Source: Nitrospirota bacterium (GTDB lineage: Bacteria; Nitrospirota_A; Leptospirillia; Leptospirillales; Leptospirillaceae). Taken from it: a DNA stretch of 16,390 nt. A program made the position numbers and the translations under genes. Below the pieces are notes generated by a model. The model was given only the letters and a program-made list of their open reading frames with translations, searched no databases and was not told the origin of the DNA. The stretch is taken from assembly GCA_021795275.1 (NCBI GenBank), contig JAJYPO010000030.1:1-16390 (forward strand), in the 5' to 3' direction. Positions 1 to 7,102 of this stretch are shown piece after piece (position 1 is the stretch's first letter; the number at the start of each line of letters is the position of its first letter).

Positions 1-1
1 G

Positions 2-187
2 ATCCTGGCCATGATTCCGACCGCAATCGGGATGGGGGTCGGCTCCGGCGCCGAGGAGCCGCTGGCCCGGGCCGTGATCGGGGGCCTCATGGTCATGACG
101 GTCCTGACGCTCGTTCAGGTCCCCATTTTCTATGTGATCCTCCACACCTGGGCGGAGAAATGGAAGGCCCGGGGAGCAGGGAGATAG
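2..187 (+). CDS. RND efflux transporter, C-terminal end (partial)
   Basis: This is the last 61 codons of an inner membrane RND (AcrB/MexB-type) pump; the rest lies left of the window. The reading frame starts at base 2 and ends with TAG at 185-187. The peptide contains GAEEPLARAVIGGLMVMT followed by LTLVQVPIFYVIL. This matches the family pattern in the last two transmembrane helices (small and Gly-rich segment, PL-AVIGGL, then TLL-VPVLY). RND pumps use proton influx to export drugs, metals or other solutes through an adaptor and an outer membrane channel. No substrate can be read from this fragment. It is not in one operon with the adaptor and TolC genes at 1446-4258, because a minus-strand gene lies between, but their products could still pair. 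The family assignment is fairly sure despite the short length. Confidence 0.8.
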   Translation: MLAMIPTAIGMGVGSGAEEPLARAVIGGLMVMTVLTLVQVPIFYVILHTWAEKWKARGAGR

Positions 188-222
188 TTAGTCCTTGGGG
201 TGAGGATGCATCATGGAAGGGG

Positions 223-248
223 ACCGGCTCCTGTTCGCGGGAGCCGGT
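223..248. terminator. hairpin between convergent genes, possible terminator
   Basis: ACCGGCTCC (223-231) pairs perfectly with GGAGCCGGT (240-248) around an 8-base loop. The hairpin sits between the stop of the RND gene (187) and the stop of the minus-strand ygfZ-like gene (277), so it could end transcription from both sides. The stem is strong (9 bp, GC-rich). There is no real T run on either strand, only AAAA at 252-255, which reads TTTT upstream on the minus strand. Intrinsic termination is therefore likely but not certain. Confidence 0.5.
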
Positions 249-276
249 GAGAAAAGTCCAAAGGGGAGGGGGCGGA

Positions 277-1290
277 TCAGTCGGGGGAGACGAAGGGAAA
301 GTCGGACACTTCGTAGGATTGGCCCGTTCCGTCGATGAGGGCCGTCCCCGGCTCCCAGTGAGCCCGCTTCACGTACCCCAGACCGATGACGCCTCCGGCG
401 GCGGGAGAATCGGCGAGCGAGGTGAGGGTTCCGGCCTCCGAGCCGTCAAGGGCCGAATAAAGGGGGCGGGGGCAGGCGGTTTCCTGGATCTTCGGGCTCT
501 TGGACCGGAGCCCGGTGAGCTTTCGGGAGAGCTGACCCTGGAACTTGAGACGGGTGACCGGCTCCTGGCCCACATAGCAGCCCTTGTTGTAGGAGACGGC
601 GACGGCGTCGAGGCCGGCCTCTGCCGGAAAATGGCCTTCGTTCAGTTCAAAGGGGGGAAGGGGAATGCCGCATTCGAGGCGGTAGGTCTCCATGGCTTCG
701 GGAGAGAGGATCGTCCCCCCGGCCGAGAGGACACGGCGCTCGAGATCCTGGAGGGTTTTTTCGAAGGTTTCCCTGGGGATCCAGAGATCGATCCAGGGGC
801 CGGCCTCCCGTTCGAAGGCGAACTGGTGAGGGTGAAGGAAGGCAAATCCGCCCCCCGCGAGGATTCGGAGACCGTCTTCGGCCGGATCGCTCGAAAAGAG
901 GGGGGTCGCGTGCGCCGGCGCTTCCCGGCCGACCAGGGTCAGGCTCCGGAACGCTCCTGTCAGGGAGGCGATCGAGGCCTTTGTCCGGAAGAACAGGTAT
1001 TTTTTGAGGTGGGCCACGAATTCATCCTCCATCCCTCCGGAAGGAGAGAGGAGGATGTCGTCGGGGCGGACGCCGATCCAGGTGTCGAACAGGATCCGGG
1101 CCTTGGGATTCAGGAAAAAGCCGTAGCGAAGGGAACCCGTCGGCTGTGTTGCCACGTCCTGGCAGAGAAGCCCCTGGAGAAAGGTGACGCGATCCTCCCC
1201 GGAGACGGAGACGAGGGACCGGGAAGTGGCGTGAGCGAAAAGTCCGGCGTGGGCGTGAGCCGGCCGGGTATCTGTGGGTTGTGTCTGCAT
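277..1290 (-). CDS. ygfZ: YgfZ/GcvT-like folate-binding protein
   Basis: A 337-residue protein of the YgfZ family, tetrahydrofolate-binding relatives of the glycine cleavage T protein that help assemble or repair iron-sulfur clusters in enzymes such as MiaB. The family signature KGCYVGQE is at residues 236-243, with Cys238 as the conserved cysteine. The N-terminal GcvT-like fold is visible as GEDRVTFLQGLLCQDV (31-46) followed by GFFLNPKARILFDTW (57-71). Length is typical (E. coli YgfZ is about 326). The ATG at 1290-1288 is preceded by AGGAG at 1305-1301, ten bases away. It is a single gene, convergent with the RND gene and divergent from the adaptor gene, and has its own promoter at 1371-1400. 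An iron-sulfur maintenance role is established for the family; a link to neighbours is not evident. Confidence 0.9.
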   Translation of the reverse strand: MQTQPTDTRPAHAHAGLFAHATSRSLVSVSGEDRVTFLQGLLCQDVATQPTGSLRYGFFLNPKARILFDTWIGVRPDDILLSPSGGMEDEFVAHLKKYLFFRTKASIASLTGAFRSLTLVGREAPAHATPLFSSDPAEDGLRILAGGGFAFLHPHQFAFEREAGPWIDLWIPRETFEKTLQDLERRVLSAGGTILSPEAMETYRLECGIPLPPFELNEGHFPAEAGLDAVAVSYNKGCYVGQEPVTRLKFQGQLSRKLTGLRSKSPKIQETACPRPLYSALDGSEAGTLTSLADSPAAGGVIGLGYVKRAHWEPGTALIDGTGQSYEVSDFPFVSPD

Positions 1291-1370
1291 GGATGCGGGG
1301 CTCCTGGAAAGGAATTCCGGGTTTTTCTCCCGGGAGTTGTCGTCTGGGTCCGTGAAAGCGTCCTTTGCTG

Positions 1371-1400
1371 ATATTAGGGAGACGAATCGAATGGTGTCAA
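1371..1400 (-). promoter_or_regulatory. sigma-70-type promoter for ygfZ
   Basis: On the minus strand, a perfect -35 TTGACA (1400-1395) is followed after 18 bases by TAATAT (1376-1371), which matches four of six -10 positions. Transcription would start near 1363 and give a leader of about 70 bases before the ygfZ ATG. The gap 1291-1445 is divergent; no equally good + strand promoter for the adaptor gene was found in it. Confidence 0.65.
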
Positions 1401-1445
1401 TGATTAGAAAAAATATCCCGACCGGCGGGGCCGGAGGAAAAAAAG

Positions 1446-2678
1446 ATGAGTGACGGAGAAGCCACCCCCGGACTGAATCCCGATGGAGGTCCTCCGTCCG
1501 GAGAGGACCACGAGTCCTTCCGTCCGGAATGGAAAAACGAAATCGACCTCACCGATGTGCATCTTTCTTCCCGCGCCCGACGGATCTTCCTCGTGGTCTT
1601 CGCCGTCCTGATCATTGGACCCCTCATCCTTTTCGTCTACTACTGGATCTTTCCTCCGAAGCCTCCGGTCCAGCCCCTTGCGGTGGTCCAGGTCCTGCCG
1701 GTCCGCCTCCGGACCCTCCACCACAAGGTGACGATCCCGGCCGGAATCGAATCTTTCCGGAAGGCCATCCTGTACGCCCATGTCCCCGGATATCTGAAAT
1801 ACCTGAACGTCGACAAGGGGGACTACGTGCACAAGGGCCAGGTGCTGGCCTACATCCAGGATCCGGAACTCTATCAGACCTACCGGCGTTCCGTCGCCCG
1901 CGTCCGGATAGCCGATCTCACCTACCACCGGATCAAGAGGGTCTGGCTCGACCATCCGGCGCTCATTTCGAAGGAGCGGGTCCAGCAGAAACTGGCGTCC
2001 TACCTGAAGGCGGTCGCGGAAATGCGCCACGAGGAGGCCCTGATCGCCTACAAGACCATCGCCGCGCCCTTCGACGGAATGATCACCCATCGCTACGTGG
2101 ATCCCGGCAAGCTGATATCCGAGGGAACCAACGCCACCGCGACCGCCCAGCCGATCGTGACGCTCGAGCAGGTGGATACCCTCCGGGCCTACGTCTGGGT
2201 CCCGGCCGACGTGGCACCCCTGATCCGCCGGGGCCAGCGGGTCAAGGTCCACTTCGCGGGGCTCCCTCACCAGACCTTCTGGGGCCGGGTCACGCGGTAT
2301 GATTTCGAGGAAAGTCAGAGGACGCGCACGATGCGGACCGAGGTCGACATCGACAACCCGGGATTCGTCATCCATCCCGGCATGTACGGCAAGTTCACCT
2401 TCTATCTCCAGCGCTTTCCCGACTCGATCCTCATTCCGGGAATGGCCGTCATGGCCCGGCGCGACAAGCCCTATTCGGTCATGATCGTCAAAAACGGAAA
2501 GGCTCTCGAGGTTCCGGTGACGCTGGGCATCGACAATGCCAAGTGGGTCCAGGTTCTCTCGGGTCTCTCGGCCGGGGACGAGCTTGTCCTCGCCGGGAAA
2601 TGGCATGTCCACTCAGGGGAGAAGGTCAAGGCCGTTCCCTACAAGGCGGTGCCGTTCCGGCCAGCCCGACAGCTGTAA
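1446..2678 (+). CDS. RND-type periplasmic adaptor (membrane fusion protein)
   Basis: A 410-residue HlyD/AcrA-family adaptor that bridges an inner membrane pump and an outer membrane channel. Residues 1-46 are a polar cytoplasmic leader and 47-68 are a single transmembrane anchor (FLVVFAVLIIGPLILFVYYW). The anchor takes the place of the lipoprotein signal found in AcrA. The split lipoyl domain is seen at about 107-141 (VPGYLKYLNVDKGDYVHKGQ) and 203-222 (KTIAAPFDGMI then VDPG). The stretch between them is only about 60 residues, so the alpha hairpin is short. Beta-barrel and membrane-proximal domains follow (about 245-400). The ATG has GGAGGA at 1433-1438, seven bases upstream. TolC follows 53 bases after the stop, so the two likely form an operon. 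No pump gene is adjacent on the + strand. The short hairpin and helical anchor resemble the CusB/metal or HlyD-like variety, but a substrate cannot be named. Confidence 0.9.
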   Translation: MSDGEATPGLNPDGGPPSGEDHESFRPEWKNEIDLTDVHLSSRARRIFLVVFAVLIIGPLILFVYYWIFPPKPPVQPLAVVQVLPVRLRTLHHKVTIPAGIESFRKAILYAHVPGYLKYLNVDKGDYVHKGQVLAYIQDPELYQTYRRSVARVRIADLTYHRIKRVWLDHPALISKERVQQKLASYLKAVAEMRHEEALIAYKTIAAPFDGMITHRYVDPGKLISEGTNATATAQPIVTLEQVDTLRAYVWVPADVAPLIRRGQRVKVHFAGLPHQTFWGRVTRYDFEESQRTRTMRTEVDIDNPGFVIHPGMYGKFTFYLQRFPDSILIPGMAVMARRDKPYSVMIVKNGKALEVPVTLGIDNAKWVQVLSGLSAGDELVLAGKWHVHSGEKVKAVPYKAVPFRPARQL

Positions 2679-2715
2679 CGCGCGTCCGAAGCCCATTCCC
2701 GTCCGGACGTTCTAT

Positions 2716-2722
2716 GGAAGGA
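2716..2722 (+). promoter_or_regulatory. ribosome binding site deciding the tolC start
   Basis: GGAAGGA lies nine bases before the ATG at 2732. The in-frame ATG at 2714 has no such site in front of it, and the frame stays open back into the adaptor gene. ATG 2732 is therefore the preferred start; it also puts a signal peptide at the N-terminus. Confidence 0.6.
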
Positions 2723-2731
2723 TCGACTGCG

Positions 2732-4258
2732 ATGATCTATGAAGAAAGAAGCAAGGCAAAAAACCTCCTGCCGTCGAAGCCCGACCCGAAGGGGGGAACC
2801 CGTGGCGCGAGAGCCCTCGCCGGACTCCTGGCCGCTCTTCTTGGAGCGGCCGGGCTCGGATTCCCCTCTCCGGCCCAGGCGGACAACCAGACGGTCATTT
2901 CCTCGGAGGACGTTCCTCCCGACACACTTTCGGTCGACCAGGCGGTCAGCTTTGGCCTTGCCCACCATCCGAAACTTTTTTGGTTTCGCCACACGGTCAA
3001 GAAGAAAGGGGCCCGGGTCAAGGTTTCCAAATCCCATTTCTATCCCCATGTCGGCGTGGGGGCATTGTACGGGATCGCCAATCCCGGTCTTGGCAACGAA
3101 TTCATCAACAACCTGAATTTCGTGACGCCGGTCTTTCCCATGGATTACACCAAGATGGGCCCGCTCTCCGCTCCGAACGAGCCGGCCGGTCTCGCGACGA
3201 TCGGCGTCAACCAGCTCCTCCTTGACTTCGGCAAGTTCGAGCACCGGGTCAAGCAGCGTCTCGCGGGCAAACGGGCCTCCGAGTTCTGGCTGTACAGCCA
3301 GGATGCCTGGGTCATTCTCCAGGTGAAGGAAGCCTACTACCATGTCCTTCTCGACCGGAAGCTCATCATGGTCTACCGGAAGAACCTCGAGCAGCGAAAA
3401 CTGGTCAAGAATCTGACAGAATCCCTCTACAAGGCCGATTACCGCTCCCAGCTCGACTACGATCTGGCCAAGGTCGACTACGAAAAAGCCCGGGCATTGC
3501 TCGATTCCGAGAAGGACGATCTCGTGGCCCAGATCGCCCATCTGAACGATGCCATGGGTCTTGGCCAGTCCGGACGGGACGACTACCGTCTGACCGGTCA
3601 TCTGGGACAGGTGTCCGATGTGGTGGCGGGGCGTGACGAGGCGGTGACCCGGGGTCTCACCTACCGGCCGGAAATCAATGCCTACCGGAACCTCTTCCAG
3701 CAGGAAAAAGAGCGGACCCGATTCATGCGGGCCCAGCACTATCCCCTGATTTCCGCTTTCGGCAACTACGGCTTCATGGCCAACCTGGTGACCGGTCAAA
3801 GTTATGTTCCCGGCATGTGGTCGGGGGGTGGCACGATCACCGTTCCCATCTACACCGGCGGAATGATCCGGGGCGAGACCGAACGGGCCCATGAAAAGTC
3901 CCGGGAGCGTCAATACGGGATTTCCGACTGGTCCCACAACATCCGATACCAGGTGGTGCGGGCCCGGGCCCGCACGCGCTCCGACCTGGCTGACATCCGG
4001 GCCTACACCGAGGCGGTGAAGGAGGCGAAGCTTGCACTGGTCCTGGGAAACAAGCGCTACTCCGCCAATCTGATCTCGATCGTCGACCTCACCCTGGCCG
4101 AGGTCTATCTCCTCAATACCGAAGCGGCTCTTGCGACCTACCAGTACCGCTACCAGACCGACCGGGCCACCCTCCGGTTCGCCGAGGGGGTGGACTACCT
4201 GGTCTATCTTCCCGGGGTCCGCAAGAAGGTGGTGGGCCAGGATCCCGTGGCCAAGTGA
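2732..4258 (+). CDS. TolC-family outer membrane efflux protein
   Basis: A 508-residue outer membrane channel protein (OEP/TolC family) that would form the trimeric exit duct of a tripartite efflux or type I secretion system. Residues 24-50 form a signal peptide: Arg at 24 and 27, the hydrophobic run ALAGLLAALLGAAGLGF, and cleavage after AQA at 50. The mature protein begins with LSVDQAVSFGLAHHPKL, the usual start of the first TolC repeat. It continues with long coiled-coil helices, a beta segment, and a second repeat containing AVTRGLTYRPEINAYRNLFQ and LISIVDLTLAEVYLLNTEA, typical of TolC helices. The family is clear. The frame is open upstream to 2543, but that part overlaps the adaptor gene and is not expected to be translated. 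It is the second gene of the adaptor-channel operon. The partner pump is unknown; the RND gene ending at 187 is a candidate. Confidence 0.9.
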   Translation: MIYEERSKAKNLLPSKPDPKGGTRGARALAGLLAALLGAAGLGFPSPAQADNQTVISSEDVPPDTLSVDQAVSFGLAHHPKLFWFRHTVKKKGARVKVSKSHFYPHVGVGALYGIANPGLGNEFINNLNFVTPVFPMDYTKMGPLSAPNEPAGLATIGVNQLLLDFGKFEHRVKQRLAGKRASEFWLYSQDAWVILQVKEAYYHVLLDRKLIMVYRKNLEQRKLVKNLTESLYKADYRSQLDYDLAKVDYEKARALLDSEKDDLVAQIAHLNDAMGLGQSGRDDYRLTGHLGQVSDVVAGRDEAVTRGLTYRPEINAYRNLFQQEKERTRFMRAQHYPLISAFGNYGFMANLVTGQSYVPGMWSGGGTITVPIYTGGMIRGETERAHEKSRERQYGISDWSHNIRYQVVRARARTRSDLADIRAYTEAVKEAKLALVLGNKRYSANLISIVDLTLAEVYLLNTEAALATYQYRYQTDRATLRFAEGVDYLVYLPGVRKKVVGQDPVAK

Positions 4259-4262
4259 CGAG

Positions 4263-4292
4263 TTGACCGGATTTTGTCCCTCTTGCTATTGT
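4263..4292 (+). promoter_or_regulatory. extended -10 promoter for the trxB operon
   Basis: TTGACC (4263-4268, five of six to consensus) and TATTGT (4287-4292, four of six) are separated by 18 bases, with TGC (4284-4286) giving an extended -10 element. It lies just after the tolC stop (4258), with a predicted start near 4299, about 58 bases before the trxB GTG. It would let trxB and the genes behind it be expressed apart from the efflux genes. Confidence 0.65.
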
Positions 4293-4356
4293 TGACGGAG
4301 GCCCGAATCAAGACGGGCGCCGGGACAGACACAGCGTGTAAGGTGGAGGATCGAGA

Positions 4357-5295
4357 GTGGAAAAGGTGATCATACTGGGAACGGGACCGGCGGGGCTGAC
4401 GGCCGCCCTCTACACGGCGCGGGCCTTCCTGTCGCCTCTGGTTCTGGAGGGACCCCAGGCCGGGGGACAGCTCACGATCACGACCGAGGTCGAGAACTTT
4501 CCGGGGTTTCCCGACGGGATTACGGGTCCGGAGCTGATCGAGCGGATGCGGGCCCAGGTTCTCCGGTTCGGAGCCCGTATCGAATCCGCCGTGATCGAGC
4601 GCGTCGAAAGGCGGGAAGGAGGGGGCTTCCGGGTCTCGACCGACGAAGGGAAGACCTACGAGAGCTGGACGGTCATCGTCTCGACCGGCGCTTCGGCCAA
4701 GTTCCTGGGGCTGCCCTCGGAGAAGGCCCTGATGGGAGCGGGAGTCTCCGCCTGCGCCACGTGCGACGGATTTTTTTTCCGGGAGAAGGAGATCGTGGTG
4801 GCGGGAGGCGGGGATACGGCGCTTGAGGAAGCGATGTTCCTGACCCGTTTTGCCACGAAAGTGACCGTCATTCACCGCCGGGACACCCTCCGCGCCTCCA
4901 AAATCATGCAGGAGAAGGCTTTCGAGAATCCGAAGATCGAATTTCTCTGGAACAAGGAAATCCTCGAGGTTCTCGACCTGTCGAAACAGCAGGTGACCGG
5001 TGTGCGGATCCGGGACACGAAGACGCAAGAGGAGTCGATCCATCCTTGCAGCGGCTTCTTCGTCGCCATCGGCCACAGCCCCAACACGGGCTTCCTTCAC
5101 GGCCTGGCCGAAACGGACGCCGTGGGATACCTCAAGACGACCTCCGGGTCGAAGACAAGTGTACCGGGGCTCTTCGCCGCCGGGGATGTGTCCGATCCCG
5201 TCTACCGCCAGGCGATCTCGGCGGCAGGAACCGGCTGCATGGCGGCGATCGACGCGGAGCGCTTCCTCGAAGCCTCCGGGGTCGAAAAGAGGTAG
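4357..5295 (+). CDS. trxB: thioredoxin-disulfide reductase
   Basis: A 312-residue FAD flavoprotein that passes electrons from NADPH to thioredoxin in the cytoplasm. All diagnostic motifs are present: FAD-binding GTGPAG (8-13), [16 protein letters not shown] (36-51), the redox-active pair CATC (Cys133, Cys136), the NADPH loop [10 protein letters not shown] (150-159), the NADPH phosphate-binding HRRDTLRAS (173-181), and the second FAD motif GLFAAGDV near the C-terminus. The HRRDTLRAS loop supports NADPH use. Length is typical of bacterial low molecular weight TrxB. The start is GTG at 4357, six bases after GGAGGA (4345-4350). It is the first gene of a cluster with the DUF1499-like gene only 6 bases downstream. 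Thioredoxin itself is not in the window. Confidence 0.96.
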   Translation: MEKVIILGTGPAGLTAALYTARAFLSPLVLEGPQAGGQLTITTEVENFPGFPDGITGPELIERMRAQVLRFGARIESAVIERVERREGGGFRVSTDEGKTYESWTVIVSTGASAKFLGLPSEKALMGAGVSACATCDGFFFREKEIVVAGGGDTALEEAMFLTRFATKVTVIHRRDTLRASKIMQEKAFENPKIEFLWNKEILEVLDLSKQQVTGVRIRDTKTQEESIHPCSGFFVAIGHSPNTGFLHGLAETDAVGYLKTTSGSKTSVPGLFAAGDVSDPVYRQAISAAGTGCMAAIDAERFLEASGVEKR

Positions 5296-5301
5296 TCGCT
5301 C

Positions 5302-5784
5302 TTGAAAATACTCAAAGGTGTCGCCCTGGCGGTTTTCCTGGGGCTGGTCTATCTGGGCGGGGACCTCATTGCCAACAATGCCGCCTTCATCAATACCCCG
5401 GGCCCGCTGACGCGGTTCCATGTCTATTTCACGTTGAGCCGGGCCTGGACCACGGGAGGATATCCCCTCCCGGAGGTCCACTCCCGGGAGTTTTACGGGG
5501 ATCCGGCCAAGCTTTACGCCAACATCACCCATTCGATCAAGAGTTTTTCCGGTTGGCGGATCGAGAATGCGGATTCCGGTCGTCTCGTCGTTCGGGTGGC
5601 GCCTTCCTTCTGGCACCACGCCTCCCGGCTCGTGGTGACGCTCTCTCCGGTTCGGGGGGGCCTCCGGATGGATGTGGAGGCCTCCTCCCTCTCGGGGTCT
5701 CCCGATCTGGGAGCCGACCGGAACTACATTCTGAACCTGTTTCACGAAATCGGAGACGAAAATGCCATTCATCCTCCGGTCTGA
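5302..5784 (+). CDS. DUF1499-like membrane-anchored protein
   Basis: A 160-residue protein of unknown function. Residues 5-24 form one hydrophobic segment (KGVALAVFLGLVYLGGDLIA), an anchor or uncleaved signal. The rest is soluble and probably periplasmic. The overall pattern recalls DUF1499: P-V at the start, a central SGWRIENADSGRLVVRV, and a C-terminal ASSLSGSPDLGADRNYI that matches the RS-SR-G-SDLG-N-RI ending of that family. The assignment is by eye. The start is TTG at 5302, with GAGG (5289-5292) nine bases upstream; the alternative ATGs are far inside the domain. It follows trxB after 6 bases and overlaps the next gene by 23 bases, so it belongs to the same transcript. No catalytic residues can be named, and it has no cysteines. 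Confidence 0.7.
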   Translation: MKILKGVALAVFLGLVYLGGDLIANNAAFINTPGPLTRFHVYFTLSRAWTTGGYPLPEVHSREFYGDPAKLYANITHSIKSFSGWRIENADSGRLVVRVAPSFWHHASRLVVTLSPVRGGLRMDVEASSLSGSPDLGADRNYILNLFHEIGDENAIHPPV

Positions 5785-7018
5785 CCGGCGCCTTTTCCAG
5801 TCCGCCCTTCTCCTGGGAGGGTTCCTGACCGGAGTATTCTCTTCAGGCATCCCCGCCCTGGCAGCCCCTTTGCCCCTTTCCGGAGAGGCGTCCCCCGGGC
5901 CGGTGACCCAGTACTCCTCACTCGCCCTTCCGGTCAGCAATTTCGGATTCAGGGGACTCGCCCGGGACAGAAGAGGGACCCTGTTCGTCGCCTCCTCCCT
6001 TCGCAACGGGCTCTATGTCCTGCCGCCCTCCTGTCGAAGCGAGGACTGCGCGACCCTGATCCGGCTCGCCCCCTCCCTGGGGGACCCGGGGGATGTGGTG
6101 GCCGACCCGGAGCGGGGGGGGGCCTACGTCCTTCTCCGCCTGGGAGACCGGGTGACCTACGTTCCCCCCCGCTGTCTCTCGGAATCCTGTCTCCGGACCT
6201 TTCTTCTTCCGGAACGGCCGTCCTATCCCTTCCGGGCCGTTTACGACGCCGGAAGGCACAGGCTGGCCGTTCTGGACCGTCTGGCCGACCGGGTGGTCTT
6301 CCTGTCGGGAGACTGCACCCGAAGACATTGTCTCTCTTTCTTCAGTCTGCCGGCCCTGGGGCCTGCGACAGGACTGGCCTACGATCCGAAGCGGGCCGAT
6401 CTCTGGGCGACCTTTGGCCGCACCGGGTCGATCGTCCGGATTCCCTCAGGCTGCCGCAAGACCTCCTGCGCGGTCTCCTACCCCGCTTCCATGGCCGGAG
6501 AATTTCCTGCCTCTCCGGCGATTTCCCCTGCCGAAGACCGCCTTTACCTGAGCCTCAGGAAGGGCTCGGCCCTGGGGTGGATCGATCTCGGGAAGAGCCC
6601 CTCTTCCCTTCACGTCCAGGATCTCGAGCCGACATCGGGCACCATCTCCCGGGCCGTGGCCCTTCCTTCTGGGGGAGTCTTTCTCGTCACCGGCGGACCC
6701 CGCCCCCACGCCGGATACTTTCGCTCCTCGAAGGACTGTCCGGAAGGGTGTTTCGACCTGCGCCTCTTTCCCTTTCCCGATGGAACGCCGGCGGCTCTGA
6801 CCCCGGGAGGCCGGAAGGACCTCTGGATGACCGTCGACGATCGGGACGCCCTTTTCCGGATGAGCCTGTCCTGCGACCGGAAGGCCAGCACCCTCTCCCG
6901 GGCCTGCATCGGCCAGATTCCCTTCGAGAAGATCGAAACGCTCTACCATTCCCGATACCACCAGGAGATCCAGGTGCCGAAGGAGCCCTCTCCCGACCTC
7001 TCCCACCCCTCCGACTGA
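5762..7018 (+). CDS. secreted beta-propeller-like protein with repeated Cys pairs
   Basis: A 418-residue exported protein of no recognised family. Residues 1-35 are a signal peptide (Arg 6, 9 and 10, hydrophobic 11-29, cleavage near ALA/LAA at 34-36). The mature part is a repeat protein of about seven units of roughly 47 residues, in the style of NHL or YVTN propellers (for example GLARDRRGTLFVASSLRNGL and GLAYDPKRADLWATFGRTGS). Each unit ends in a paired cysteine at the same place: Cys91/96, 138/143, 185/190, 231/236, 326/330 and 371/382. The fifth unit (around 278) lacks the pair. The start ATG 5762 has GGAG at 5752-5755, six bases ahead, and overlaps the DUF1499-like gene by 23 bases. It is likely periplasmic or extracellular, with a disulfide loop on every blade but one. 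A binding or scaffolding role is possible; no active site was seen. Confidence 0.75.
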   Translation: MPFILRSDRRLFQSALLLGGFLTGVFSSGIPALAAPLPLSGEASPGPVTQYSSLALPVSNFGFRGLARDRRGTLFVASSLRNGLYVLPPSCRSEDCATLIRLAPSLGDPGDVVADPERGGAYVLLRLGDRVTYVPPRCLSESCLRTFLLPERPSYPFRAVYDAGRHRLAVLDRLADRVVFLSGDCTRRHCLSFFSLPALGPATGLAYDPKRADLWATFGRTGSIVRIPSGCRKTSCAVSYPASMAGEFPASPAISPAEDRLYLSLRKGSALGWIDLGKSPSSLHVQDLEPTSGTISRAVALPSGGVFLVTGGPRPHAGYFRSSKDCPEGCFDLRLFPFPDGTPAALTPGGRKDLWMTVDDRDALFRMSLSCDRKASTLSRACIGQIPFEKIETLYHSRYHQEIQVPKEPSPDLSHPSD

Positions 7019-7102
7019 CGGAGACGGGAGCGTCCGGAGAAGTCTCCCTGAAACCCGGGGCCGGGGTCGGTTTTCACCACCCCAACCGAAAGGAGACCCT
7101 CC

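Noticed and set aside
160..1371. 403-codon + strand frame opposite ygfZ
   Set aside because: It lies antisense to a gene with a clear family signature, its translation is Gly/Arg/Glu-rich with no domain, and long antisense frames are common at this GC content.
2543..2731. N-terminal extension of the TolC frame
   Set aside because: It overlaps the adaptor gene, would bury the signal peptide 60 residues inside, and ATG 2732 has a good ribosome binding site.
4204..6006. 600-codon minus-strand frame across trxB, the DUF1499-like gene and the propeller start
   Set aside because: It spans three recognisable + strand genes, has low-complexity Arg/Gly/Pro composition and no motif.
7020..7047. Terminator between the propeller gene and gadB
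   Set aside because: GGAGAC and GTCTCC can pair, but the loop is 16 bases and no T-run follows, so read-through into gadB is as likely.
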